A DNA stretch of 64,000 nt, taken from assembly GCF_034009455.1 (NCBI RefSeq), contig NZ_CP125380.1, positions 2,273,001 through 2,337,000 on the forward strand, written 5' to 3'. Each line of letters starts with the position of its first letter. The first letter of the stretch is position 1. Shown here one piece after another: positions 45,499 to 54,585 of the stretch. Origin of the DNA: Pseudomonas sp. P5_109 (GTDB lineage Bacteria > Pseudomonadota > Gammaproteobacteria > Pseudomonadales > Pseudomonadaceae). A program made the translations under genes and the position numbers. The notes under the pieces are model-generated. The model searched no databases. It was given only the letters and a program-made list of their open reading frames with translations, and had not been told where the DNA came from.

Positions 45499-47235
45499 AT
45501 GTGCAAAAACTCTTTGCTCGACTTGGCACGTCGGTGTGCTTTATTGAGCGTGGTGTGTGCGTCGTTCCTTACCGCTAGCGTTCCTCAGCTGGCGTCAGCA
45601 AGCCCTCTTTCCCAGTTGGACGCTTCTGCAGTGGCTGTACCAGACCGCTTGGCCGCGGACACGGCCAATGCCATCTTCGCCAAAGGCGGTAACGCCATCG
45701 ATGCGGCAGTCGCCATTGCGTTTTCGCTGGCGGTGACCTACCCCGAGGCTGGAAATATCGGTGGTGGCGGGTTCATGACGGTTTATCACGAGGGCAAACC
45801 GTACTTCCTGGATTACCGCGAGCGTGCGCCGCTCAAGGCGACGCGAGACATGTTTGTCGACAGCAAAGGCCAAGTGATTGCGGCTGATAATCTTGACGGA
45901 AGTGTCATTGGCCACCGCGCAGTGGGCGTGCCTGGCACGGTATCCGGCATGTGGGAAGCTCATCAGCGTTTTGGCAAACTCAAGTGGGCGGATCTGATCG
46001 CGCCAGCGATTCACTATGCGCATGAGGGTTTTGCCGTCGATGACACGTTAGCCAATCTGGCAGCGACCGAAAATGAAAAGCGATTCTCCGGGAAAACCAA
46101 TTTCGCCGAGTACTTCGGTAAATTGCACGCGGGGTCAACATTCAAGCAACCTGAGTTGGAGGCGGTGCTGAAGCGAATCGCCGCACAAGGGCCGGATGGC
46201 TTTTACAGCGGCGAGACCGCCGAACTGATCGTCAGTGATATGGGCGCTCATGGTGGTTTGATCAGTGCAGCGGATCTCAAGGGCTATAAGGCGGTCTGGC
46301 GAGAGCCGATACAGGCGAACTGGAATGGCTTTCATATCGTCACGGCGCCGCCTCCCAGCTCTGGTGGTATTGCTCTGGTGCAGCTTTTGAAGATGAAGGA
46401 AGCGCGCCAAAAGGATTTCCAGGGCGTCCCGCTTAATTCCGTCAGCTACATGCACCTGGTCGCTGAAATCGAGAAGCGTGTGTTTGCGGATCGCGCTCAA
46501 TACTTGGGTGATCCTGATTTCTACAAAGTGCCGGTGGAGCAGTTGCTGGATGAAAAGTATTTGGCCAGCCGTGCAGAGCAGGTCAATGTTTCAGTGCCCT
46601 CGGACACTGGTAAAGTAGTCGCAGGTCTGAACATCGCCTCCCCGGAAAAGCCGCAAACCACTCACTTTTCAATCGTAGACAAATGGGGGAATGCGGTCTC
46701 TAACACTTATACGCTCAACGGATTCTTCGGCTCTGGTGTGGTCGCCAGCAAGACCGGCATTTTGCTCAACGACGAAATGGATGACTTCTCCGCCCTTGCG
46801 GGTGTGCCGAATCAGATGGGAGTTGTGGGCAATGACACCAACGCGATTGAACCTGGAAAGCGTCCGTTGTCTTCGATGACACCGACAATTTTCCTGAAGG
46901 ACGGAAAAGTTGCTCTGGTCATTGGCACACCAGGCGGCTCGCGGATTTTCACCTCGATCTTTCAGGTGGTCAGCAACACCTATGACTTCCAGCTTCCATT
47001 GAAGGATGCAGTTGCAACGATGCGCTTCCATCACCAGTTGCTGCCGGCGAACACCATTTTCTGGGAGCCTTATGCTCCTATCTCTGGGCAGTTAGCAACC
47101 GACCTTGAAGCTAAGGGCTATAACCTGGCTGATCAGGGTTTTAACGGTGATGTCCAGGCGATCAAGGTCGAGGGTCGAGTCCCTGCGCCCGTTGCAGACC
47201 CGAGGGGGAGGGGCGTGACGTTGCTGGCGAAGTAA
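45499..47235 (+). CDS. ggt: periplasmic gamma-glutamyltransferase
   Basis: A 578-residue precursor, self-cleaved into two subunits. A Sec signal covers residues 1-34. The cleavage and catalytic threonine lies in TTHFSIVDKWGNAVSNTYTL (T387); RPLSSMTPT and GTPGGSRI bind the substrate glutamyl group. It hydrolyses glutathione and gamma-glutamyl amides outside the cytoplasm, feeding glutamate to the symporter upstream. Complete, with its own leader. Confidence 0.95.
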   Translation: MCKNSLLDLARRCALLSVVCASFLTASVPQLASASPLSQLDASAVAVPDRLAADTANAIFAKGGNAIDAAVAIAFSLAVTYPEAGNIGGGGFMTVYHEGKPYFLDYRERAPLKATRDMFVDSKGQVIAADNLDGSVIGHRAVGVPGTVSGMWEAHQRFGKLKWADLIAPAIHYAHEGFAVDDTLANLAATENEKRFSGKTNFAEYFGKLHAGSTFKQPELEAVLKRIAAQGPDGFYSGETAELIVSDMGAHGGLISAADLKGYKAVWREPIQANWNGFHIVTAPPPSSGGIALVQLLKMKEARQKDFQGVPLNSVSYMHLVAEIEKRVFADRAQYLGDPDFYKVPVEQLLDEKYLASRAEQVNVSVPSDTGKVVAGLNIASPEKPQTTHFSIVDKWGNAVSNTYTLNGFFGSGVVASKTGILLNDEMDDFSALAGVPNQMGVVGNDTNAIEPGKRPLSSMTPTIFLKDGKVALVIGTPGGSRIFTSIFQVVSNTYDFQLPLKDAVATMRFHHQLLPANTIFWEPYAPISGQLATDLEAKGYNLADQGFNGDVQAIKVEGRVPAPVADPRGRGVTLLAK

Positions 47236-47625
47236 TCGTTTGAAGCATGCGGCAGCCCGCTGTCGCATCGCCGGCTCCTAGCCTGCACCTTTGCTGTGCA
47301 GGCTTCCTCATTTCACCGCTATAACGCTTGGGTGCTTTTTCTCACCTGGCTCCCTCATTTATGTGTTCCGCCATATCCCCCGTCACTCAAGTCGTCCGCC
47401 CCCTGATACTCCCTTCTTTCTGTCACGCGCGATGCCTGCAGCAGTGCTCGAAATTCGACTTTGTGGCAGCGCACTGGATTCTTCACATACAATCAGACAA
47501 TCTGTTCGGCGAAATGTATGATTCTGAGCAGCGCACCAACGTCCCCCGATAGTTGCGTCAAACCGAGTTTGAATTGTCATTTTTGTGAATAGCCTAATTA
47601 AGACCATATGAGGGAGAGTGCGTAG
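47236..47625. other. gntR upstream region
   Basis: A 390-bp gap with no supported ORF. It contains one copy of the GntR palindrome at 47494-47504 and an AT-rich promoter-like segment (TTGAATTGTC near 47571) before gntR. Confidence 0.6.
47494..47504. promoter_or_regulatory. GntR operator copy 1, upstream of gntR
   Basis: CAGACAATCTG, a CAGA-N3-TCTG palindrome about 120 bp upstream of the regulator gene, with the same core as the sites at 48364, 51380 and 51414. It suggests autoregulation. Confidence 0.7.
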
Positions 47626-48363
47626 ATGAGTGAATCAAGCCTCCAAATCCCCAAGCGCGGCGCGACGCTGCGCTTGTTAGTAGAAGACAAGATACGAGAA
47701 GCAATCTCCTCAGGTGTGCTTCGGCCCGGCCAGCGACTGGTCGAGCGTGAGCTTTGCGAGATGACTGGAGTCGGCCGCACATCCATTCGAGAAGCGCTAC
47801 GACAGCTTGAGGCGGAAGGTCTGATTACCTGCAACCCCCACAAGGGGCCTTCTGTGAATAAAATCTCCTTGGAGGAAACGCGCCAGCTGTATGCGGTACG
47901 CGGACTTCTGGAAAGCTTCTCCGGACAGGAATTCGCCTTGGTGGGTACGGATGCGCAGATCCGTCGCCTTGAGGAAGCTGCTGCGGTATTCGAGTTTCGG
48001 GCTCAGCAATATTGGCAATACCCTGACCGGGACCTCGATAGTTTGAGGGCTGCGCGTGATGCGTTGATTGAAGCCAAGACCCAGTTTTACGTCTGCTTGA
48101 TGGAAGGCAGCAATAATATTTTCATCGTCCAGATGCTGACCACGTTACACAACCGGATCACATTGTTGCGCGCCACCTCCATGACCCAGCCCGGTCGTCT
48201 CCAGCACTCAGTCAAGGAAATCAAAGAGATCGTGACAGCGATCAAGTCGAGGGATGGTGCCAAGGCGGCAGAAGCTTGCCGAGCACACATCGAGTTGTCA
48301 GCCAGGGTGGCCATCAATTACTTGGAAAGCGTCGAGCAGGAAGACACTGCTATGTCTGATTGA
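47626..48363 (+). CDS. GntR-family regulator (FadR subgroup)
   Basis: A 245-residue regulator: winged helix at 10-75 (LRPGQRLVERELCEMTGVGR, TSIREALRQLEAEGLI) and an all-helical FCD ligand domain with likely metal-binding histidines. The four CAGACAATCTG palindromes around its gene and the downstream cluster are its probable operators. The stop codon overlaps operator copy 2's promoter element. Confidence 0.9.
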   Translation: MSESSLQIPKRGATLRLLVEDKIREAISSGVLRPGQRLVERELCEMTGVGRTSIREALRQLEAEGLITCNPHKGPSVNKISLEETRQLYAVRGLLESFSGQEFALVGTDAQIRRLEEAAAVFEFRAQQYWQYPDRDLDSLRAARDALIEAKTQFYVCLMEGSNNIFIVQMLTTLHNRITLLRATSMTQPGRLQHSVKEIKEIVTAIKSRDGAKAAEACRAHIELSARVAINYLESVEQEDTAMSD

Positions 48364-48374
48364 CAGATTGTCTG
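48360..48374. promoter_or_regulatory. GntR operator copy 2, in front of the hydrolase gene
   Basis: TTGACAGATTGTCTG: the palindrome core CAGATTGTCTG overlaps a TTGACA -35 element and starts within the gntR stop codon. Repressor bound here would block the hydrolase promoter. Confidence 0.75.
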
Positions 48375-48539
48375 CAAATCTGGATATTCATCACGGCGTG
48401 GTTGCGTCGTTTTTCTGCTGCCCGATTGCCCGTAATCCGGTGCTCCGTGTGCCGCTTTCGGGACAGGTAACGGAAGAACGCGTGACCGGTAGAAATCGGT
48501 ACGGCCCCATTTGGGCTGTAAGACACTGACGTGATGACT

Positions 48540-48558
48540 CGTCACTGCAAGAGTGACG
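48540..48558 (+). promoter_or_regulatory. hairpin next to the hydrolase ribosome binding site
   Basis: CGTCACT / AGTGACG with loop GCAAG ends 2 bases before AGGAG. It could modulate translation of the hydrolase; no ligand or partner is evident. Confidence 0.35.
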
Positions 48559-48571
48559 CAGGAGAAAAATA

Positions 48572-49813
48572 ATGACTGCATTCATCAGTTTGAAAGAGAG
48601 GCTGGTTAACGCCTACCCCGACCTCGAACTGCGCCGGCTCGCCCCGGGCCTCTCAATAACCGTTGAGTTCAGCGTCGGATCGCAAAGCACTGGGCTCAGT
48701 GTTGTCGATGGTTATCTGTTCAAAGGCTTTTCCGGCCAGCCAGCCATCCGTATCGAGGCCGCCGAAGAGCAATGGGAGCATGTGCTGTGCGTACCGCCTG
48801 TCGCGACCTACCATAGTTTCACCGCTTTACAGATTGCCAATCCTGCATTTGAAGTGAGCGGCGATGCACAACTGATCGCCCAGGCGCGGCCGTTTCTTGA
48901 ACGCTTATTCGAACTGATTACCCTGACTCCTGCGGCTCCGGCATTGTCCGTGCAGCGATCAATTTCGCAAATTCAAGGGCAGTATGCTGCTGTCAGCGTA
49001 CTGGGGCAGAAATATGAAATTTACTACGAAGTAGCCGGGGAGGGCGTGCCCATCTTGTTCCTCCACACTGCCGGTGCAGACGGCCGCCAGTATTTTGGAC
49101 AAATGGCCGATATCGAAATGGCTCGGCAATTTCGCATGTATGCGATCGACCTTCCATTTCATGGTAAATCGATGCCTCCCCGCGACTGGGACGGTGCCCC
49201 TTATTTGCTGACAAGCGAATGCTACCAGCAATGGTGTACGGCGTTTATTGAGCAGGTGATAGGCGCCCCTGCCATCGTCGTCGGTGGATCGATGGGTGCC
49301 GCAATGTCCTTGGTGCTGGCAGCGGAGCACCCTGAACACCTGATCGGTGTTGTAGCGCTGGAGCCTCCTTTTCAGTCCCGCGGCCGCCGAAATCCCTATC
49401 AGAACCATGTGCAAGTACATGGGGGGCTGCACAACGGCGCTTATGTTCGAGGCCTGATGAGTCCGACCAGTCCCATTGAGGATCGCCGTCGCGCCAGTTG
49501 GATTTATTCGCAGGGAGGACCGGGTATCTACCCAGGCGATCTGGCATTTTACAGTGATGAGTTCGATGGTGCCGAAACCGCGCCGCGGATCGATGCCGCG
49601 CGCACACCAGTCGCGCTGCTCTCAGGTAATTACGATTATTCCGCAACCCCTGCGGATGGCGCCAGACTGGCCCATCTGATTCCCGGGGCCTTGCACCTGG
49701 TTATGGAGGGGTTGGGGCACTTTCCCATGACGGAGCACCCGGATAACTTCCGACCGTACCTGATGCAGGGGCTCGAGCATGTCGTAAGCAAGACGGAGTT
49801 GAAGGGGGCCTGA
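48572..49813 (+). CDS. alpha/beta hydrolase with N-terminal extension
   Basis: A 413-residue protein. Residues 1-140 are an unassigned extension; the hydrolase fold starts near 148 (YEIYYEVAGEGVPILFLHTA). The nucleophile elbow is GGSMGA (serine near 243) and the catalytic histidine is in EGLGHFPM. Likely an amide, ester or carbamate hydrolase in the GntR-controlled pathway, comparable in role to RutD, though the extension sets it apart. CAGGAG precedes the start. Confidence 0.82.
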   Translation: MTAFISLKERLVNAYPDLELRRLAPGLSITVEFSVGSQSTGLSVVDGYLFKGFSGQPAIRIEAAEEQWEHVLCVPPVATYHSFTALQIANPAFEVSGDAQLIAQARPFLERLFELITLTPAAPALSVQRSISQIQGQYAAVSVLGQKYEIYYEVAGEGVPILFLHTAGADGRQYFGQMADIEMARQFRMYAIDLPFHGKSMPPRDWDGAPYLLTSECYQQWCTAFIEQVIGAPAIVVGGSMGAAMSLVLAAEHPEHLIGVVALEPPFQSRGRRNPYQNHVQVHGGLHNGAYVRGLMSPTSPIEDRRRASWIYSQGGPGIYPGDLAFYSDEFDGAETAPRIDAARTPVALLSGNYDYSATPADGARLAHLIPGALHLVMEGLGHFPMTEHPDNFRPYLMQGLEHVVSKTELKGA

Positions 49814-49926
49814 ATATCGGCAGGAAAGCTGACCTTAAGCCCTCGGGCGGGTCAGCTTTCTATTGAGGGCTCGGCAGACGAAAAAAAGCCCGGTTACTCA
49901 CCGGGCCAAAGGTCACAGGTACAGGG

Positions 49927-50697
49927 TCAGTCGACCAAGTGGTTGCCAATTGAAGAACCGCCGTCCACGGTCAGGATACTTCCGGTGGCAAAGCGAGAGC
50001 GGTCAGAAGCGAGGAACAGGAAGGCTTCTGCAATCTCCTCGGGTTTGCCCATTCGATTCATCACCGCCCGAGCCTCCAAAGCGGCCCGCAACGCTTGCGG
50101 TGTTTCAGATTGAGCGAAGATCCGGTCGAAATAAGGGCTGTCGATGGTGCCGGGCGCTACGGCGTTCACGCGTATGCCATCCGCTGCATGATCCAGCGCC
50201 ATCGCTCGCGTCAGCGCTGAAACGCCGCCTTTGGAGGCAACATAGGCCGTGCGGTTAGCAATGGCGCTGGTGGCCGTGTATGACGTGGTATTGATGATCG
50301 AGCCGGACTTCTGCCGGGCCATGACCGGTATGACATGCTTGGCGCACAGGAACATGCCCTTGAGGTTGACCGACATCAGTCGGTCCCAATCCTGCTCTTC
50401 AATGGTTACAACGTTCCCGGTTAGACCGAAGCCGGCGTTGTTGACCAGCACATCGATACGGCCGAAGCGGGCAACCGTCGTTTCGACTAACGCTTGTACC
50501 TCTGCATTGATCGCCACATTGCAGCCAATAGCGGTGGCTCCAATCTCATCCGCGGTCGCCTGTGCGGCCTCGACGTTCACATCGGCCACGATGACCGAAG
50601 CGCCATTCTTCGCAAATATTGTCGCGATGGCTTTGCCAATGCCACTGGCTGCGCCAGTCACGATGCATACCTTGTTTTCTAATTCCATTGTCGTCAT
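49927..50697 (-). CDS. short-chain dehydrogenase/reductase
   Basis: A 256-residue classical SDR: cofactor motif TGAASGIG (near 15-22), structural NNAG (near 87), catalytic serine in TTSYTATS and YVASK (Y-x3-K). D38 after the second strand (VIVADVN) favours NAD(H). It is transcribed with the GST gene from the operator-covered divergent promoter, so it probably oxidises an alcohol intermediate of the pathway. Confidence 0.88.
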   Translation of the reverse strand: MTTMELENKVCIVTGAASGIGKAIATIFAKNGASVIVADVNVEAAQATADEIGATAIGCNVAINAEVQALVETTVARFGRIDVLVNNAGFGLTGNVVTIEEQDWDRLMSVNLKGMFLCAKHVIPVMARQKSGSIINTTSYTATSAIANRTAYVASKGGVSALTRAMALDHAADGIRVNAVAPGTIDSPYFDRIFAQSETPQALRAALEARAVMNRMGKPEEIAEAFLFLASDRSRFATGSILTVDGGSSIGNHLVD

Positions 50698-50704
50698 CCC
50701 CTGA

Positions 50705-51331
50705 TCAAGTCACCGGTCCGGCCCATTTCTGGCGGAAGGAATTGTGCGTCAGCATTCGCGCATACCATGCCTTCACGTTGGGCAGGTCAGCCCGCGCAAA
50801 GTCCATGTTCAGCCAGCGGTGCCCATGCACGGCCCAGGCAATATCAGCGATGGTCATCTCGCTGCCACAGATGTAATCGTGCGCGCCGAGTCGGGCTTCT
50901 ATCCAGTTCCACACTCTACCGGCTTCGCGAATGGCTGTTTCCAGCGCTTGTGTGTCGCGCTTCTCCAGTGGTGTGCGAATCAACTGAAAAAACACCACTG
51001 TTTGCGGTCGGGTTAACTGAGTTTGCTGGCAGTCCAGCCATTGGTCGACCACTCCGCGTCTTTTCGGGTCGGCGGGGTAGAGCGAGCTGTCTGGGGCATA
51101 GGCATTGCACAAATAGCGCAGCACAGCATTGCTTTCCCAGAGCGTGAAATCACCATCGACCAGTGTAGGAACGAGGCTGGTCGGGTTTTTGCTCCGATAG
51201 TCGTCTTCTTCGAGCCCGCCGAAGACGTTCCCGATATCGACCCGCTCGTAGTCAAGGCCCAGCTCGTCCATAAGCCAGACGACTTTCATGACATTGCTGG
51301 ATTTCATGTGGCCAAACAGCGTGCGTGGCAT
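50705..51331 (-). CDS. glutathione S-transferase
   Basis: A 208-residue protein with an N-terminal thioredoxin fold (MPRTLFGHMKSSNVMKVVWL; likely catalytic serine near 12; cis-proline region SLVPTLVDGDFTLWESNAVL) and a C-terminal helical domain. AAAGGACAC precedes the ATG at 51331. Being in a catabolic operon, it may cleave or isomerise an intermediate with glutathione and not serve general detoxification. Confidence 0.87.
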   Translation of the reverse strand: MPRTLFGHMKSSNVMKVVWLMDELGLDYERVDIGNVFGGLEEDDYRSKNPTSLVPTLVDGDFTLWESNAVLRYLCNAYAPDSSLYPADPKRRGVVDQWLDCQQTQLTRPQTVVFFQLIRTPLEKRDTQALETAIREAGRVWNWIEARLGAHDYICGSEMTIADIAWAVHGHRWLNMDFARADLPNVKAWYARMLTHNSFRQKWAGPVT

Positions 51332-51365
51332 GTCTGTGTCCTTTGTGGAATGAAATTCGAGATTC

Positions 51366-51394
51366 TTTATAGGTATCGTCAGACAATCTGTCAA
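51366..51394 (-). promoter_or_regulatory. GST-SDR promoter with GntR operator copy 3
   Basis: On the minus strand TTGACA (51394-51389) and TATAAA (51371-51366) with a 17-bp spacer form a near-consensus promoter. The operator core CAGACAATCTG (51380-51390) overlaps the -35 box. The 20 bases at 51375-51394 are the exact inverted repeat of 51410-51429. Confidence 0.8.
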
Positions 51395-51409
51395 TCAGCC
51401 AAAATAGTT

Positions 51410-51438
51410 TTGACAGATTGTCTGACGATCTGTACGTT
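51410..51438 (+). promoter_or_regulatory. flavin-reductase operon promoter with GntR operator copy 4
   Basis: TTGACA (51410-51415), 17-bp spacer, TACGTT (51433-51438). The operator core CAGATTGTCTG (51414-51424) overlaps the -35 box. It mirrors the divergent promoter across a 15-bp spacer. Confidence 0.75.
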
Positions 51439-51479
51439 TGGTTTCACCTGACCCATGCGACTCCTTGGACGAGGCAGAC

Positions 51480-51983
51480 ATGAAAAAACAAGAACAAGAA
51501 ATAGAACTGGTTAACGACTTCAAGCAAGCGATGCGTCGATTGACCTCGACGATTTCGCTGATCACCACCCGCCATCTCGGGCAGCCTTTCGGAATGGCTG
51601 CCACCGCTGTGCAATCAGTGACGACTGATCCTGCAACCATTCTGGTCTGTGTTAACCGCTCGGCGTCCATCAGCGCCGCGTTGGAGGAGAGCGGACGGTT
51701 CGCGGTCAATATGCTCCATCACTCCCACGTCGATCTCGTTCCGATTTTCAGCGGCCAGCTCAAGGGCGAGGAGCGTTTCGAGCACGGTCAATGGATCGAA
51801 GAGCACGGTGTACCTGTGCTGGTGGGTGCCCAAGCATCGCTGGTGTGCGAGGTCAGTTCGGTCACAACCATCGGCTCGCACGACGTGATTTTTGGCAGAG
51901 TGCTGTGGGTCGATACGCGCCTGGATATCTCCCCGCTGCTTTACGAAAACGGCGGCTTCGCAAGATCCGCGGCCATCAAATGA
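51480..51983 (+). CDS. flavin reductase (RutF/HpaC family)
   Basis: A 167-residue NAD(P)H:FMN reductase with the split-barrel pattern: TTRHLGQPFGMAATAVQSVT, PATILVCVNRSASIS, GRFAVNMLHHSH and the late HDVIFGRV. It would supply FMNH2 to the RutA-like monooxygenase at 53258. ATG 51480 chosen; the longer ORF runs into the promoter. Confidence 0.9.
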   Translation: MKKQEQEIELVNDFKQAMRRLTSTISLITTRHLGQPFGMAATAVQSVTTDPATILVCVNRSASISAALEESGRFAVNMLHHSHVDLVPIFSGQLKGEERFEHGQWIEEHGVPVLVGAQASLVCEVSSVTTIGSHDVIFGRVLWVDTRLDISPLLYENGGFARSAAIK

Positions 51984-52050
51984 TGCTGTTGTCTGGCGCT
52001 TTGGTGTCATCTCTTGAGCGGCATGCCGTTAGCGTTCAGTAGAGGTTGTT

Positions 52051-52698
52051 ATGGTCTTTGCAACGATTGAAAACGCGTTAAAAGTGATTGCCTCGGGCGG
52101 GATGGTCATCGTAGTCGATGATGAGGGGCGTGAGAATGAAGGTGATGTCGTCATGGCTGCAGAGTTCGCGACGACAGAAGCGCTGACATTCATGGTGATT
52201 CGGTGCCGAGGCATTGTGTGTGCGCCTATGCCAGAGCCTGTCGCACGCCGCCTCGAATTGCCTTTGATGGTGGAACGAAATACCGACTCCATGAAAACGG
52301 CATTTACCGTGTCGGTTGATCTCATCGCGGGGATTACCACCGGCGTTTCGGCTGCCGAACGCGCGTTGACACTCCGAGCACTCGCCGCACCAGAAACCAA
52401 GGCTGAGTCGCTTGCCCGGCCTGGGCATATTTTCCCGCTCATTGCTCGCGAAGGCGGCGTTGAGGAGCGGGCCGGCCACACCGAGGCTGCTGTAGATCTG
52501 GCTGAACTGGCAGGTCTTTCGCCGGTGGGCATCATCTGCGAGATCCTGAAGGACGACGGCAGCATGGCGCGTCGTGCGGACCTGGAAATCTTCGCGCGTG
52601 ATAACGGACTCATCATTATTTCGATTGCCGACCTGATTGCATGGAAAGGCAGGAAATCTCTTCAGTTTCAATATGTAAGACCTAGTCTGGTTGCATAA
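52051..52698 (+). CDS. ribB: 3,4-dihydroxy-2-butanone 4-phosphate synthase
   Basis: A 215-residue riboflavin-biosynthesis enzyme converting ribulose 5-phosphate. Metal and substrate residues are intact (DDEGRENEGD at 23-32, GHTEAAVDLA). It lacks the GTP cyclohydrolase II half of RibBA fusions. Its position between flavin reductase and flavin monooxygenase suggests a pathway-dedicated second copy that boosts FMN supply; the housekeeping copy would be elsewhere. Confidence 0.93.
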   Translation: MVFATIENALKVIASGGMVIVVDDEGRENEGDVVMAAEFATTEALTFMVIRCRGIVCAPMPEPVARRLELPLMVERNTDSMKTAFTVSVDLIAGITTGVSAAERALTLRALAAPETKAESLARPGHIFPLIAREGGVEERAGHTEAAVDLAELAGLSPVGIICEILKDDGSMARRADLEIFARDNGLIIISIADLIAWKGRKSLQFQYVRPSLVA

Positions 52699-52794
52699 AC
52701 CTACATGATTTTTAAACCGTAAAACCTCTAGCACGATGGCTACTTACGTGGCCGTAGGGTTACGAAGGTTATAACTCACCTCGAGGAAGATAGA

Positions 52795-53211
52795 ATGAAC
52801 AGTCAAGCCAAGATCACTTCACCCGACGGAAGCCAACTTTCCGAGCGATTCCACGAAGGCCTTAGAACCCGTCGTGAAGTTTTGGGTGAGGCCTATGTCG
52901 ATAGCTCTATCGCAAAGGCGACCGATTTTAACTGGCCGGTTCAGGAACTGGTAACTGAATACTGCTGGGATGCTATCTGGAATCGTCCGGGGCTGGATCG
53001 TCGCACGCGTTCATTCTTGAACCTGGGGATGATTTCCGCACTGAATCGTCCGCATGAATTGAAGTTGCATGTGCGCGGCGCTATTAATAACGGTTTGAGC
53101 AAAGAAGAAATCCGCGAGGTGCTCCTTCAAGTGGCTATTTACTGTGGTGTGCCAGCTTCTATTGATGGCTTCCGATTGGCACAGGAAGTTTTCGACGATA
53201 TGGGCGTTTAA
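52795..53211 (+). CDS. carboxymuconolactone decarboxylase-family protein
   Basis: A 138-residue all-helical protein of the PcaC/AhpD family (FNWPVQELVTEYCWDAIWNR, RTRSFLNLGMISALNRPHEL, REVLLQVAIYCGVPAS). It has a single cysteine in YCGVP, so it lacks the AhpD CxxC peroxidase pair. Likely a decarboxylase or lactone-processing enzyme in the same pathway. Confidence 0.85.
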   Translation: MNSQAKITSPDGSQLSERFHEGLRTRREVLGEAYVDSSIAKATDFNWPVQELVTEYCWDAIWNRPGLDRRTRSFLNLGMISALNRPHELKLHVRGAINNGLSKEEIREVLLQVAIYCGVPASIDGFRLAQEVFDDMGV

Positions 53212-53257
53212 TCCAACGGCACTTCAACGTTTAAAAAAATAAAAAGAGGAATGCAAA

Positions 53258-54379
53258 ATGGACATGCAGGAACGTTTTCACGAAACGGGTAACCCGATGT
53301 TCAACGATAACGCGCTTAAATTGGGCGTTTTCGGAACCAACTGTTCAAATGCCTGTGCTATTACGACTGCCGAGTCAACGTTTGAGCCCACATTTGAACA
53401 CAACGTCAAAATCGCCAAGCAGCTTGAGGCGGCAGGCTGGGAGTGTATGGTGCCCATCGCTCGCTGGCGTGGATTTGGCGGCGAGACAAACTTCAACGGC
53501 AGCAACATGGAAACATTCACGTGGGCAGCCGCCATGGCCGCAGTGACCACCAAACTACAATTTTTCTCCACCACTCACGTACCGACCATTCACCCGATCG
53601 TTGCCGCAAAAATGGCGACCACGATTGACCATATTTCCAAGGGGCGTTTCGGCCTCAACCTGGTCACCGGGTGGTTTACGCCGGAAATGGAAATGTTTGG
53701 CCGTGAAATGATGGAGCACGATCAGCGTTATGAATACGCTGACGAGTGGATGGATATCGTGGCGGCTCTCTGGGAACGCAATGGTGTCGACTACAATGGC
53801 GACTTCCATAAGACCAAAGACGCCGTGATGGAACCGAAGCCTTATAACAAGGCCGGTCGCCCGGTAATGATTTGCGCGGGCTCGTCTGGCAAGGGACTGG
53901 ATTTTACAGCGAAACACTGTGACTTTAACTTTGGTTTCATGCAAGACATGGAAAAGGGCGCTGCCTGGGTCAAGCATGTTAAAGAACTGGCTCGCTCAAA
54001 GTTTGGCCGAGAGTTGGGAACGTTTACCTCGTGCCCGGTCATCGTTCGCGAAACAGAAAAGGAAGCACGTGAATATTATGATTATTACGTGAAAGAGAAG
54101 GGCGACACAGTGGCGTGCGATAACCTCGCTGAGGTCTTGCAAGTACAGTCGCAAAATCACTCTCCGGAAATGTATCAGAAGTTCAAGGAACGTTTTATCG
54201 CGGGTTGGGGGGGCTTCCCAATTGTAGGTTCGCCTGAGCAAGTCGCTCAAGGGTTGATCGATCTGAAGAAGACGGGTGTCGACGGAACGCTGTTGACGAT
54301 GGTCGATTATAATGAAGAGCTTCCTTTCTTTAATGAGCGGGTCATGCCTTTGCTTAAGCAGGCGGGTCTGCGACAGTAA
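53258..54379 (+). CDS. RutA-like FMNH2-dependent monooxygenase (LLM class)
   Basis: A 373-residue luciferase-like TIM-barrel enzyme. It shares the RutA/DszA/SfnG pattern: RWRGFGGETNF, TTIDHISKGRFGLNLVTGWF, VMICAGSSGKGLDF and DFNFGF. Relatives hydroxylate or cleave stable bonds (pyrimidine ring, sulfones) with flavin-N5-oxide or C4a-peroxide chemistry. With the flavin reductase and ribB upstream, it is the probable key enzyme. The substrate is not known; uracil use would also need RutB-G, which are absent. Confidence 0.88.
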   Translation: MDMQERFHETGNPMFNDNALKLGVFGTNCSNACAITTAESTFEPTFEHNVKIAKQLEAAGWECMVPIARWRGFGGETNFNGSNMETFTWAAAMAAVTTKLQFFSTTHVPTIHPIVAAKMATTIDHISKGRFGLNLVTGWFTPEMEMFGREMMEHDQRYEYADEWMDIVAALWERNGVDYNGDFHKTKDAVMEPKPYNKAGRPVMICAGSSGKGLDFTAKHCDFNFGFMQDMEKGAAWVKHVKELARSKFGRELGTFTSCPVIVRETEKEAREYYDYYVKEKGDTVACDNLAEVLQVQSQNHSPEMYQKFKERFIAGWGGFPIVGSPEQVAQGLIDLKKTGVDGTLLTMVDYNEELPFFNERVMPLLKQAGLRQ

Positions 54380-54387
54380 AGTTATCG

Positions 54388-54416
54388 AAGGGTGTTTGCA
54401 GATCGCAAACACCCTT
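54388..54416 (+). terminator. strong hairpin after the monooxygenase gene
   Basis: A 12-bp perfect stem AAGGGTGTTTGC / GCAAACACCCTT with loop AGATC. Only TATG follows, so it may stop transcription partially and set the ratio of enzyme to transporter mRNA. Confidence 0.65.
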
Positions 54417-54585
54417 TATGAATAACACGTCAAAAATATTAGCGTTGTAGGTGTGGTAATTGTGGCTCACATTTGCTCGCGCGCATTCGAGTCCTTTTCA
54501 ATAAAAGGGAATGATGCAGTAGTTTGCTGATTATATTAAAGTCAGGCGTCAATAATAAATACAATAATATTAGGCGGACAATGAA

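Noticed and set aside
53258..54379. Uracil-degrading RutA with a complete Rut pathway
   Set aside because: The enzyme resembles RutA, but rutB, rutC, rutE and rutG are absent and the associated genes (ribB, CMD, GST) differ.
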